64,000 nt of DNA from Actinostola sp. cb2023 (taxonomy: Eukaryota > Cnidaria > Anthozoa > Actiniaria > Actinostolidae). The position numbers were made by a program, and so were the translations under genes. The notes under the pieces were generated by a model. That model saw only the letters and a list, made by a program, of their open reading frames with translations. It ran no database searches and was not told the DNA's origin. Location of the stretch: positions 124,001 to 188,000 of the forward strand of contig JAUJYZ010000078.1 in the NCBI GenBank assembly GCA_033675265.1, given 5' to 3'. Positions 23,412 through 33,916 of this stretch are shown here, piece by piece. Each line of letters starts with the position of its first letter. Position 1 is the first letter of the stretch.

Positions 23412-23770
23412 ACTTGGTCTGGGTTTTGATAGCTTATCTAAGACAGCCGGCGACATCTTGAAAATTCATACCCTGTTCAAGACAGATCGGTAAAAAATGG
23501 ACCCTATGTAAGACTCGAGGGAAATTTAATACCTTATTCAGTAGACAGTTATTGACAACTTAGTACTAGTTAGTAGTAATCCTGTATAGTAAGGCACTTT
23601 TTTTTCAAAATTTAATACCCTATCTAAGACTCTAAAAAGTGAAAATGTCGATCCTTGTCAGGATTACAGACCCTATTCAAGACAATTTAGGGTGAAATGC
23701 ATACCCTATCTAAGACCAAGAGCTCAAAACCATACCCTATCCAGCGGCACATACCCGTATAGCAAATAGC
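23343..23770. mobile_element. G-rich-ended element with reiterated ACCCTATCTAAGAC phrase, copy 2
   Basis: Starts with TCCCGGGTGTGTG, a (GT)n run and a poly(G) run (23376-23410). It contains near-copies of CATACCCTATCTAAGAC and ends GCACATACCCGTATAGC, closely matching the end of the 21185-21560 element. Confidence 0.55.
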
Positions 23771-24544
23771 AAATATATGGGAGTACACAGTTCCGTGTAT
23801 ACATTCTTCATGTATAAATACTTTTACTCAGTTACTCATTTGTCTCACGGCAAATTATTATTATTATTAATATAGTTCAAAGCTCCCTTCTCTGTCAAGA
23901 GTTACCTTCATTGGCCGATGGATTCAGCAAAACTAGAACGTGCGTAGCTTTGTGACTTTTCATACTAAGTGTTTCTAGAACAATGAGTTTTGTTTTAACT
24001 GATTCGCGCGTGAAACTGGCGAACAGCCAGCTTTTTGGAAGCCGTTTCATTACAAATATTGAATAATTATTTGCCAACTGCCATGCAAAGCCATTAGGGT
24101 AGGACGGGGACGTGAGGACGACGAAGTTCGAATAAAGTGTTTTGTTGTTTTCATATTTGTTTCTTTTTTTCGTGTTTTTCACTAAATTTTCGCCCTCTTT
24201 GATGAATGACATATCGTCTTTTTGTGGTCCGCGGTTGACTAAAACAACTATCTGCACAAATAACGAACTGACGTTCTCGTTCTCTTTACATCGTCAAACA
24301 TAGGCATTTCACGATGTAGCTTTGCACAGAACGCTTGAAGTAAGACCAAATGAAGCTCATTTAATGAATTCCAACAATAAATTATTCATGTTGCTCTGCT
24401 GTCGTCCTCACTTCCCCGTCCTCAAAGTCCCATGCACAAGTCATGAGGTCTGACATGACTTTCAATATAGTTCATGTACAATTAAAGTTACTAATTACCT
24501 CTCTGTCCGCTTTTGAGAAAAGTAGAAACAGAAAAGCAATTGAG
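23771..24544. other. No gene recognised
   Basis: A minus-strand frame of 120 codons (24257-23895) has no recognisable domain and no splice support. Nothing else stands out. Confidence 0.3.
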
Positions 24545-26165
24545 TAGGATTTTGGGGTGGATCATTAGAAATGTTGGGAGGGGGGGTGACAATTCCCAAA
24601 AAAAAATTCCTGCAAAGAAAAAATGTCCCAAAAAATATTCCTGCAAGTACCCTACAGCCCAAAAAAAAATTCGTGCAAGCAAGCAAGACAGTTGGAGCAC
24701 AACATGCTATCTGGAGGCAAAATGTATCAAAAGACAGCTTCAAAAAACATTGAATATACTCTATCTGAAATAACTTCAGATTCTCAAAACTGCACAAGTT
24801 ACAAGTCATAAAGTTTATTCGGAAACTAGTACATCTACATTTATTAAGTTGGTAAAGTCGTGAGACATCATACACCAAGGGGCGGATCCGAGGGAGGGGC
24901 ATGGGGGGCCGGGGCCCCCCCCCCCCCCCCCCCCTTTGAGTTGGGCCCGATACATATTCGCCCACGGTCTGCCCACCATTTGATGCCCAGAATGGATGGA
25001 AATTGCATTTTCGAGCTTCTAGATTTCAAAATTTTCTGGGGGGGCATGCCCCCACACCCCCCTAGAAGAAGGGACCTTGCGGCCCCTTATAAGTAGTGCA
25101 CCCCCTTTTCAAAATCTCGAGATCCACCCCTGTAGTATATTATTTTGTACAATAATACACCAAATTGATAAAGACAAAGCTAGTTGAGGAACTTAACACA
25201 ACATTATAAGCCGGCTGTCGGCATTATTTTTCTAGAAACAAAGCCAGTAATAATAACTGTCATGGGATCACTAGGTTAAGGGGGGTTGTATCACTGTAAG
25301 ACTCCCATGATTCGGCCAGAAGTTATATTTTCTGTCAGTTTAAACTTACTGGAAACTATACTCTCAGAAGGCAGGAAACTGCTATTTCAGAGACTCTATA
25401 CTTCAAAAAAATTCGGGGGAGCATGCCCCCGCACCCCTCTAGGAATTTGCGACTTCGTCGCTCGCCAAATTGTGCTCCCTATATAAATACCGTTCTTTTT
25501 CGAGCTTGCTATGGTATATGTATCATTGTGTAAAAATTGTCTTGCCTTAATGATTTAAAATACATTTCGACGCAATTTAAAGTTTTTGGGTATCACTAAA
25601 GCGACTCCAGTGCCGCGCAGAAGACGGCACTGAAATCTCTCAGCTCGGCTTTTCGAGAGAATCTAATGCGTAAACGTTCACGAAAAAAAATGCAAATTGT
25701 GACCTACTGAGCTCTGATTCAGTCGATCGGAAATGACTAGTTCAGCTGAAATCTCCCTAATTTGAAGCCTCTTCTTCGAGTAAATAAAGGTTAAGGAAAG
25801 AAATCCTTGTACTTATTTTATGGCGTGTTGATCATAAAACATTTATAAAGCTTAATGACAGTTAGTTGTAGTGATATTCAATGTTTCTAGCTGGGGCTGC
25901 ACTGAGTTGAGCCTGAGTCGGCATATAGAATGTTGAAAAGCACTGCCGAGTAGTGAAAATGTGACTGGAAATGTGAGCAAGCCACAACAATTATCAATTT
26001 GAAAAGCAGTGAGAGCCGAGAGAAAAAAATATCCTGCAGAGCTACCCAACTCCAAAAAAAAATCCTGCAGAGAAATACAGGTAGAACAAATATTCGTGCT
26101 CAAAAAAATTGTTACCCCCCCCTCCCAGGATTTCTAATGATCCACCCCTTAGAGGTCTTTAGAAT
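24545..26165. mobile_element. Composite element with inverted outer ends
   Basis: The left end (GGATTTTGGGGTGGATCATT, A-runs, TCCTGCAAAG) and the right end (TCCTGCAGAG, A-runs, AATGATCCACCCCTTAGAGG) are inverted relatives. Nested at about 24878-25135 is a second element with GGGGCGGATCCGAGG / GATCCACCCCTG ends and a poly(C) core (24916-24935). A third GC-rich patch lies at 25410-25450. No transposase is seen. Confidence 0.5.
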
Positions 26166-26169
26166 GCAC

Positions 26170-26928
26170 AATTCAGTGGCAATCATCCCTTAAACAATGG
26201 CACGACTTGCGAAAATCTCGCACCTTTTCAAAACTCGCCGACACAATGGACCAAGCCAAACAACGTAAACAAGCAATTGACTTTTACAAATCTTTAGAAA
26301 AAATAATTACTGGACTGTAATTGAACCAGCGTATTGATGACCATGAAGTTAGAAGGTTCTAAGCTAAACAGGCGACATTAGTTTCGGGAAAAGTCAGTTT
26401 CAAAAGTTTTGTAAACTAATTTTAAGTTGTTGTTTAATTTTGCATGTTTTCGCTCTGTTACGTTAATAAGTGAGCATTTTGGGCATGACAAACTTTCTGT
26501 TTCGCAAGTGTTTTACAATGTCTTCAAATTAACGCATTGTACCACATGACAAATATTTCGCGTTTAGGTATTTCATCTGCGATGTATTCAGGGCCGCAAG
26601 TTTTGTTATGAAAATAAATTCGTCAACGCCTCTCAATGGTGGCTTTGCACATGCAGTTGCTCAGCTGCATTTCGTCACTGCTTTATGCAGCGCTCGTAAT
26701 TATATTAAACACGTATACTTTAAATCATTGATCAAGTAAACCAGTGGTGTATAATTTTCAACATCGCGAGCCGCGGAATCGACCGTTGATTGTTCTGCTA
26801 ATCAGATGATTGTGAGTTAAGAGTTCCTTTTCAAACGAATTCTTAATACTGATAGACACCATGAATTTGCTGAACTTCTAGCAGAGACGAGATAATTAAC
26901 TGTAAAAAGTTCGTAAAATAATTTTAAA
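26170..26928. other. No gene recognised
   Basis: A 24-codon frame starting ATGGACCAAGCC at about 26247 is too short to call. Otherwise AT-rich unique sequence. Confidence 0.3.
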
Positions 26929-27222
26929 TCTGTCCGCAGCGACGGCCTGGCTGTCGCTGCAGTTTCAATTGCGTTGCTAGAGTAAGAACAATAGCGATTG
27001 GCTGTGGGATTATGATGTCAATTCTATTGTTCTTCACATTGAATAACCTCCAGCGTAACGTAATCGAGCCCTCAATCTGTCCGTAGCGACGGCCTGGCTG
27101 TCGCTGCAGTTTCAATTGCGTTGCTAGAGTAAGAACAATAGCGATTGGCTGTGGGATTATGATGTCAATTCTATTGTTCTTCACATTGAATAACCTCCAG
27201 CGTAACGTAATCGAGCCCTCAA
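26929..27222. repeat. 147-bp tandem duplication upstream of Wnt8
   Basis: CTGTCCGCAGCGACGGCCTG... recurs with CTGTCCGTAGCGACGG 147 bp later, and the copies are nearly identical to the end GTAATCGAGCCCTCAA. It lies 0.5-0.8 kb before the Wnt8 start codon. As 147 is a multiple of three, a minus-strand frame stays open across both copies, which is not evidence of a protein. Confidence 0.9.
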
Positions 27223-27717
27223 TTTCATAAACAAGTTCATTTTTACATTTGGGGGTAATTAATTTGAGATATGCCACTCTGTTCTCGATATATTCTCATA
27301 GATGCCTCTTTGGTTCAATAGTCTTTGGCTGATTAAAAGGCTAAACGAGTTTATCAAGGCGCGGTCATGTTACACGTTGTCCAACAATCTCCTACCTAAC
27401 GATAGCCTTTTATCAGTGTTCAATGAAGAGATAGATTTCCGCAGTAAATCCGCACAAGATCTCATCAGTAATAGTCAAACACGGCGTCACTTATCCATCC
27501 TAACACTTCTATTACGCTTTTGTCTTACTAAGCACTTCACACTCAATCTTTGTTTGCATTGTTTTCTATTGAGCGACGTTTGTTGATGGCTTCGGGTCTA
27601 TTGTTTTGGGTTGATATCGGCGATGAATATAAATTAAGTCCTGGATTATAAATCAACCAGGCACCCAGAAGTACTTCAATCACTTCACTCTTGAACACGA
27701 ACGCTACACTTCTAAGC
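27223..27717 (+). promoter_or_regulatory. Wnt8 upstream region with two TATAAA candidates
   Basis: TATAAA occurs at 27628-27633 and 27647-27652, 65-90 bp before the ATG at 27718. Initiation 25-30 bp downstream of either would leave a 5' UTR of about 40-60 nt. No initiator element or transcription-factor cluster was recognised. Confidence 0.35.
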
Positions 27718-27797
27718 ATGGACGTCAAAGTTATCATCGCAACGGCATTTCTTCTTGTAACGGTTCAGAACCTCACCCCTGCACATGGCGCTAAATG
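27718..27797 (+). CDS. Wnt8: Wnt8 exon 1 (signal peptide)
   Basis: Residues 1-26: MDVKVIIATAFLLVTVQNLT then PAHGAK, a secretory signal with likely cleavage near HGA. Donor GTAAGA at 27798. The ATG is the first in the frame and follows the TATA candidates by under 100 bp. Confidence 0.88.
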
Positions 27798-30700
27798 GTA
27801 AGACATTAGAGTAATTACTTTGAAGTTTTTCGGTCGATGGTGTATGTACATACCGCGTTGATTTTACCGCCACTAACCGCGGGTCTGTTTGTTTCTTCTA
27901 GGTCGGCATTACGAATCCTTCAAACAGGAAGAGAGGTAAGCTTTATTCCTCGCTTTTCTGTAGTTAATCTTGTTATTAGCGGCTCTTGTGAGGGATTTCG
28001 CAAATTGGCTTTCGTTTTTCGTAATTGGTGAGCATGGCATCTACTCTGATTCCAACTCATGTTCCTTCCGGTGAACGTCTTGAAAGTATCTGCTAATCTA
28101 GCGCATTTGACGCTAATCAAGCAGTCTTTCAAGTACTACTATTTATAACTTTACCACAGTGCTCGAACCCAAAGCAAACAATGATAAATTTCACTAAAAA
28201 AAGCTGGATAGATTACGCGAGGTCAGACGTTGCTTCTAAGTAATGTTTGTTCTTGTGATGCCAAAGTATTTCCATGAGTTTTTCGTTGTTGTATTCAAAC
28301 TACGTTTCAAGTTTTACCGAATACCAATCGTATAAAAGGATTAGAGTGCCATGACAACAACCACTAAACCTTTTAGGAGCAAAAGCCTTTACGTCAAAGT
28401 TCATTGCCTCCATTGCCCAAGTATGTACGGCGGCACATTGCGTAGAAAAATATTTCCAGAAACCTATCCCGCTTACACGTATAACTCTGTCTCGCTCAAC
28501 TTTCTGTTGTCATACTTTTGAAAGTTTTTGGATTCAAGTTCATTTTCTTTTCTGCGTTTTCAAAATGCCTTTCTAATAATAATAATAATTATTATTATCT
28601 AGAATAAAGTTTTGAAAGGGTGATCGAGTGGAAAACCGAACCGGAAAACCTAGCTGGTGTTGGATTAAGTTATCGTTATTACAAATAAATCTGGTTTATT
28701 ACATACTGTTTATTTATTATTTGTCATCTTTCTATAAATCAGTATATAATTTACTAACGCAGTCTGTCTATAAAATTGTTTTCACGTGGCCTCACCAAAT
28801 TGCCGTCAAAACTTACGCAACTCGCTGATTTAACATGTTTAAAGATAAAATAATTTTGTAAAGTTTAACTGAATGGTTTTGAGTTATAAGTTTTTATTTT
28901 CTGGCGGGCTGCCTCTTGTTTTCTATTGGGTCATACAGACCCATTTCTTTTGGCCAAATTCAGATTGAAAGTGATATTTAAAGTAACTAGGAGTGAAAGT
29001 GTTTTATACTGATGGATAAGAAGCAGGTTTCTAAACTGTGTGTGAATCGGCCGCCATTTTGTTACACCAAAGTTGTCAACCAAGATGGCCGCCACGTACA
29101 AATCTTCAGATATCTGATATAATATTCATTTTCAAAAAGCTAGTTTATTTGAAGAAGGTTACTGGATTAACAATTCGCCAGTTTGTTTGTTTTTGTTTAT
29201 TATTCAAGATTAGGTTTGTGTACGTAGATGCAAATAACCTGACAATTTAGTTCATAAAGCTTTCAGTTGTAATTGAATACAGAACGAAACTGGCTAATGA
29301 TAAGTTCAACTGACCCACTGTCCACTTCGGTCTTAGAATGACCATTCTCCTATCATCTTTCTCTCTGACAACATTAGGTGTATATAGCTAATTGCATAAT
29401 CGTTGTCGGGTTGAAAATCATAAATCATAGAAGCTGAGACCGCAAGGATGGATGGGAAATCAGTTCATGACCTGCATTATTATTATAATTATTATTATTA
29501 TTACATGCAGTTATATTCAATGTTCTATTTAACTAAGATCCTACCAGTCTGGATAAAAAGGTCGATGATTTGACGGTGTTATTTGAGAGTTTTAATATCC
29601 CAGAATTCTTTTTGGTCATAGCTTTCATGATTTTCAACCCGACAACGATTATGCAATTAGCTATTTAGAAACATGTCTAGGTATAGCAAGGAATATGTTA
29701 GGGCTAATTAATTTGCTCTGTATTTCTAACTGTTGTCTGATCTGTGTCCAATACCATGATGCCTTGCGCGTACGCGTTTGAACGCTGAGATTTCAGTCCA
29801 GAAGAAATTCTGAACCATTTGCCGTTGACATGTATGTATAAACCATCGATCCTTGACCAAATTACAATAGTTATAGCAGGTGCATTGTACCATTCACAAA
29901 ATCAAAACATTTGCGCAAGGCATCATGGGATTGGATACATGGTTTTTAAAGTGCGCTTTTCAAGTCCCACTGCTTGAAAAGCGCATTTCGTCATTTCGGA
30001 AAATATTATATTACTAATATAGCAGTAACTATTCGGCTAACTCACTGTTTGTACGCTTTTAGGCCTACGAGGACTTGATGGAAAGCGTGCGCCAAGGCGC
30101 CAAGATGGGTTTGACGGAATGCAAGCAGCAGTTTCAAAACGAGAAGTGGAACTGTAGCGTGGTGTTTCGCAACAAGCGATTGACTGACATGCCCATTTTT
30201 GTCCAGTCCAGCCTGCCATTAGGTAAGTTTAGTATAACTGAAACCACAGGCAGCCCAACTGTTGCTTCTGAGACTACTAAAGCAAGCGCGTCAAAATACT
30301 GCATTTCTGCGGGCGCGTCTTATGGGACGCGCACAGGGAGCCCAACATAATACGTATTGCGCGCGCGCTCTACCACAGGAAACCCATCAAAAAGATGCGC
30401 GCATACAAATATAATTTTATTTATTTTTAAGTATCCTCAAAAGCATTGGTTGATGGTGCGAATTATCTTACAAAACATTAAAGCATTCTGGTACTTGTAG
30501 TCACATGACGCGATCATGAAAATGGCCTGTTACAATGTATTCATTGCGGCGTGTCAGTCACGTGACAACCATTTTGAGAATGATCATCAATATTGATTAT
30601 TAGTGTTCTATGTATTTACCATATTGTTGAAAAAAGTCCATGGAAGTCATTATCTGTTCTATCAAACAGCTAGAGAGTATTGTTATACTGAACACTTGCA

Positions 30701-33488
30701 ATAGTCCATTTCCGAGTTCCGTTTTATCTCTGTTTCAAAACGAGTGTACGTGCGAAGCCTTTCTTATGCAAATGAGTTTTCCTTTTTCATGTAAATAAAA
30801 CTCATTTTCATAAGAAAGGATTCGCACGTAGACTCGTTTTGAAACAGGGATAAAAGGAACTGGGAAATGAACTATTCAGCTGATAACAATTCCGCATGAT
30901 ACCGGAAGTGACGTCTGATATTATATTGCCCTTGTTAATTCTAATGTTTTATTTTAATATTGTATAGTAATATGATATATATATATATATGTAATTAGTT
31001 ATAGCTATTGTAATGCGCACTTGATCATTTTATGAAAAGTGCGCGATATAAATTAATAAATTATTATTTATCATTATTAATGTTTATCATTATTATTCTT
31101 TCAACAGCCAATAAAGAGACAGCCTTCGTCCACAGCATTAGTGCTGCAGGCGTGACCTACAAACTTACCCAAGACTGCCGCAAAGGGAAGTTCAAGAACT
31201 GCGACTGCGTGCAAACATCCAAGAAATCCCAGCAAGAATGGGGCGGCTGTAACGATAACGTGAGATTTGGTGACATCCTCGCGAGGCATTTCCTTGATGC
31301 GCTGGAGAAGAACAACAAAGCAAGAAGCGCTATGAATATACACAACAATGAAGTCGGACGCAAGGTAATATATACTTTTATTTAAATACAGATGGAAGAC
31401 TGGGCACGACTGTTATGAACATTGAGCTAACAGTTCTACATTTTGATAATACTCCAGTTTCGAGTTGTTTACGCACCGCTGTACTACTTGACAAAAGGCG
31501 CGTTTGCTCAGGCTCAGCCTCAATCCAGAGAATTATAACCCGTGCAATTAAAAATGGTTTATATTCTCGTTCTCGTCGGTATTTGTGCATAATTTACACT
31601 GAATTGAGGCTAAGCCTGAGCAAATCCGTCTTTTGTCAAGGAGTACAGCAGTGTCTACTCGAAACTGGGTAGGTACTTCATATATGGTACAATATGGTGG
31701 ACCATAGTACATTGTCTATATACAATAACCGTATTTTTAAGTATATTCTTAATGTTTTGCTTACTATGAGATGTTAAAATACGATATAAATATGATAGAA
31801 CGACGCATACATAATAAAAATGTACCATATGAGAGAACGAGGCATACATAATAAAAATGTACCATATGAGAGGACGAGGCATACATAATAAAAATGTACC
31901 ATATGAGAGAACGAGGCATACATAATAAAAATGTACCATATGAGAGAACGAGGCATACATAATAAAAATGTACCATTTGAGAGAACGAGGCATACATAAT
32001 AAAAATGTACCATATGAGAGAACGAGGCATACATAATAAAAATGTACCATTTGAGAGAACGAGGCATAACTAATAAAAATGTATCATATATGAAGTACCT
32101 AGGCGAAACTGGAGTATTAGCCATTTCGAAGTTGATGCTCTCATTGGATTGTGGGGCTGTTTTGAGGGACACTATTTCTCTTCAAATTTTAATCGTCTAC
32201 TATTATTCCAATTTTCAGTAAATCGCTTTGTTCGTGCGCATTTTGGTCAGTGAGACTGTGTTTTGAGGTGCGATTTCGATAAGTGCATGCGTCCCCCATG
32301 ATTCAATGCGATTCTGCAATTTCGAAATGGCAAATAATATGCAAGTGATATTTACACTAGTATTTCATCGAGGAAAAACACCTCGAAAAACTGGGTAATA
32401 CTGATTCAGCCAATGAAACTACTCGAACCCAGTCTTCCAACATTTGCCACTAACCCGCCAACATGTGGAGATACGTGTCAAGACAATGTTTAACCTATGT
32501 ACGGTGAATAGTTGATAGAGTCGTTTTCGTATGAGTGGGAAGTAGTTACGGTACGGTTCGTACCGTGCAGTGACCGTATCGCGCCATCATCATGCCGTCT
32601 CCAAGCATTCTGATTGGTTGAGAAATGATTTCGCGCGCTGTGATTGGTTGAATACAATGCCTTCGATTCCTTACCGTGACCGTAACTCCGTACCGTAGGT
32701 TTCCCACTCATACGAAAACGACTCTACTGAAGTGACGTCAAGGGAGACATAATCTCAAGGCATACAAAATCACCCTAGTGCAAATTACCGTCTTTTTAAA
32801 ATTCATAATTCCATATTTTTTGGGGCTATTTTAGTTCAAAGTGCTATATATACTTGGAAATACTTGATTATAAATTACGGCAAATGTCTCCTTTGACGTC
32901 ACCAGGAGCTCCTGACGTCACCAAATTATCATATCATGATTTAAAATGAGACTAGAAATGTGTATTACGTTATTGTTGTGCTCATGGCTATTTTGCCTGT
33001 CTTATTTCCAGGCAGTGAAAGCAACCCTCCAAAAAGAATGCAAGTGCCATGGCGTGTGCGGTAGCTGTTCAACTAAGACCTGCTGGAAACAACTCGCGCC
33101 CTTCCCTGAAGTCGGCAAATACTTGAAGGAAAAGTACCTCAAAGCCAAAGAAGTCCTTATCAAGAACTCCAAACTCGTCCAGAGAGTCAAACCCAAGACA
33201 TTCGTCCCAGTCCCCAAGAAAGACCGCAGCCTCGTCTACATCGAGTCGTCCCCAGACTACTGCCGGTTCAACACAACCACGGGTTCACTTGGTGTCCTGG
33301 GCCGAGTCTGTTACAGCGACAATCGTAATTACAATAAATGCAATGACATTTGTACCGCGTGTGGGTATAAGCTGCAGAAGAAGTTGATCGTGAGATCGAT
33401 AAAATGTGACTGTAAGTTCGTATGGTGTTGTAAGGTGCAGTGCAAGACGTGCATGAAGCTCGCTGCTCAGACAGTGTGTCATAGGTAA
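27718..33488 (+). CDS. Wnt8: Wnt8-type secreted signalling protein (5 coding exons, complete)
   Basis: Coding exons: 27718-27797, 27902-27935, 30063-30222, 31108-31364 and 33012-33488, all with GT-AG introns and consistent phases, giving 335 residues. Residues 1-24 are a signal peptide. Then come WSALRILQTGREAY, the GAKMGLTECKQQFQ...KWNCS block (residues 51-70), KETAFVHSISAAGVTY, the HNNEVGR helix and CKCHGVCGSCSTKTCW. The C-terminal domain ends CKFVWCCKVQC...CHR. The TACG spacing (ICTACGYKLQKK) and the short linker after the signal peptide are Wnt8-like (Wnt8: LCTDCG) rather than the CCGRG of other Wnts. N-glycosylation sequons lie at N68 and N264. There are 23 cysteines: the 22 expected for Wnt8 plus an extra one at residue 193, where the lipidated serine should be. 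Wnts are secreted Frizzled ligands that pattern the body axis. Orthology to Wnt8 is a family-level judgement from memory. Confidence 0.93.
27902..27935 (+). CDS. Wnt8: Wnt8 exon 2 (34-nt micro-exon)
   Basis: Residues 27-38, WSALRILQTGRE, corresponding to the start of mature Wnt8. Acceptor TTCTTCTAG, donor GTAAGC. The intron before it is only 104 bp. Confidence 0.87.
27936..30062 (+). other. Wnt8 intron 2 (contents)
   Basis: 2.1 kb. Holds MITE family C copy 2 (29381-29665) and a palindrome at about 29745-29943 (phrase GCCTTGCGC / GCGCAAGGC). The rest is AT-rich and featureless. Confidence 0.6.
29381..29665. mobile_element. Foldback MITE family C, copy 2
   Basis: Ends TATATAGCTAATTGCATAAT and inverted ATTATGCAATTAGCTAT. 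A 25-bp ATT-rich insertion sits near 29478-29503. Confidence 0.8.
30063..30222 (+). CDS. Wnt8: Wnt8 exon 3
   Basis: Residues 39-91, with the conserved GAKMGLTECKQQF and KWNCS (glycosylation sequon NCS). Acceptor TTTTAG, donor GTAAGT. Confidence 0.93.
30702..30876. mobile_element. Foldback MITE family G, copy 1
   Basis: Near-perfect palindrome with ends TAGTCCATTTCCGAGTTCC and CTGGGAAATGAACTA, core GTTTCAAAACGAGTGTACGT. A second copy lies at 55260-55431. It sits in Wnt8 intron 3. Confidence 0.8.
31010..31095. repeat. SINE-like tail
   Basis: GTAATGCGCACTTGATCATT...AAAAGTGCGCGATATAAAT followed by ATT-rich sequence is the kind of 3' tail seen on dispersed short retroelements. It abuts the acceptor of Wnt8 exon 4, so the intron end is repeat-derived. 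Confidence 0.35.
31108..31364 (+). CDS. Wnt8: Wnt8 exon 4
   Basis: Residues 92-177: KETAFVHSISAAGVTY, four conserved cysteines, WGGC and MNIHNNEVGRK. Acceptor CAACAG, donor GTAATA. Confidence 0.93.
31669..32103. mobile_element. Element family H, copy 1, with 9-bp target duplication
   Basis: The inverted ends (TAGGTACTTCATATATGG and its near-inverse at 32083-32101) are flanked by CGAAACTGG on both sides (31660-31668 and 32104-32112). A 9-bp duplication fits Mutator-like insertion. The interior carries the 37-bp minisatellite at 31801-32075. A shorter relative lies at 56013-56199. Confidence 0.65.
31801..32075. repeat. 37-bp minisatellite, about 8 copies
   Basis: The unit ACGAGGCATACATAATAAAA + ATGTACCATATGAGAGA recurs at 31801, 31838, 31875, 31912, 31949, 31986, 32023 and 32060. 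Because the period is not a multiple of three, minus-strand frames cycle through MPRSLIWYIFIMYA-type repeats; these are not proteins. Confidence 0.95.
32516..32726. mobile_element. Foldback MITE family B, copy 3 (best preserved)
   Basis: Ends TAGAGTCGTTTTCGTATGAG and its inverse CTCATACGAAAACGACTCTA. Interior GTTACGGTACGGTTCGTACC. In Wnt8 intron 4. Confidence 0.85.
33012..33488 (+). CDS. Wnt8: Wnt8 exon 5 (C-terminal, with Ser-to-Cys at the lipid site)
   Basis: Residues 178-335 and the stop TAA (33486-33488). It contains CKCHGVCGSCSTKTCW (Cys193 = TGC at 33057-33059) and the linker with Lys-rich KPKTFVPVPKK. The NTT sequon (N264) and the cysteine-rich C-domain follow. Acceptor TTATTTCCAG. 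Confidence 0.94.
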   Translation, partial: AVKATLQKECKCHGVCGSCSTKTCWKQLAPFPEVGKYLKEKYLKAKEVLIKNSKLVQRVKPKTFVPVPKKDRSLVYIESSPDYCRFNTTTGSLGVLGRVCYSDNRNYNKCNDICTACGYKLQKKLIVRSIKCDCKFVWCCKVQCKTCMKLAAQTVCHR

Positions 33489-33530
33489 CACATACCTTAG
33501 CTTTTAATCGTTAAATTCCTGTATATATGC

Positions 33531-33685
33531 TATAAGTGGGGCTTTCTCAGTATATCACCGTCCTGAATTCCTGAAAATTTGAATAACAATAGTTCATATT
33601 GTTGTATGCCTCGTTCTACAAAGAGTTCTTGATTTGAATAACAAAGGTTTTTCAGGATAGTGATATACTGAGAAAGAGCCCTATA
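33531..33685. mobile_element. Foldback MITE in the Wnt8 3' UTR
   Basis: Inverted ends GGGGCTTTCTCAGTATATCA and TGATATACTGAGAAAGAGCC, with TATA at both borders. Transcribed as part of the 3' UTR it would fold into a long hairpin. Confidence 0.75.
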
Positions 33686-33852
33686 AGTCATGGTGAAGAT
33701 AATTGTTGCAGTTATCATACCTTCGTTGTAATTTCTCTTAGCTAGTTTCTACCAAGGAGTAAACATTATAACGTTCGCAAGTTGTTTTCAATTGCTAACA
33801 ATGAGTTTGTTAACGCAATTTGTAAAAAAAAAAAATGGCTTTGTTTGTACAT

Positions 33853-33858
33853 AATAAA
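33853..33858 (+). terminator. Wnt8: Wnt8 poly(A) signal AATAAA
   Basis: Canonical AATAAA 365 nt after the stop codon, followed by T/GT-rich sequence (TTTATTTTAAC...GCGTGTATTATCTGTGTGTGG). Confidence 0.7.
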
Positions 33859-33916
33859 CTTTATTTTAACATGATTTGCGTGTATTATCTGTGTGTGGTT
33901 AGTTAGGGTGTTCAGT

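Larger units (their letters stand above)
31448..32118. mobile_element. Foldback MITE family D, copy 2, split by a nested insertion
   Basis: Ends AATACTCCAGTTTCGAGTTG and CGAAACTGGAGTATT as in 20044-20227. The right terminal repeat is interrupted by the element at 31669-32103. Confidence 0.75.
33489..33875 (+). other. Wnt8: Wnt8 3' UTR
   Basis: Runs from the stop to just past the AATAAA at 33853-33858. It contains the foldback element 33531-33685 and an A-run at 33826-33836. Confidence 0.65.

Noticed and set aside
26924..27277. 117-codon minus-strand frame with a duplicated 49-residue segment
   Set aside because: Product of the 147-bp (49-codon) tandem duplication; no domain and no splice support.
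31655..32172. Minus-strand frames with YIFIMYASFSHM repeats
   Set aside because: 37-bp minisatellite inside a transposon.
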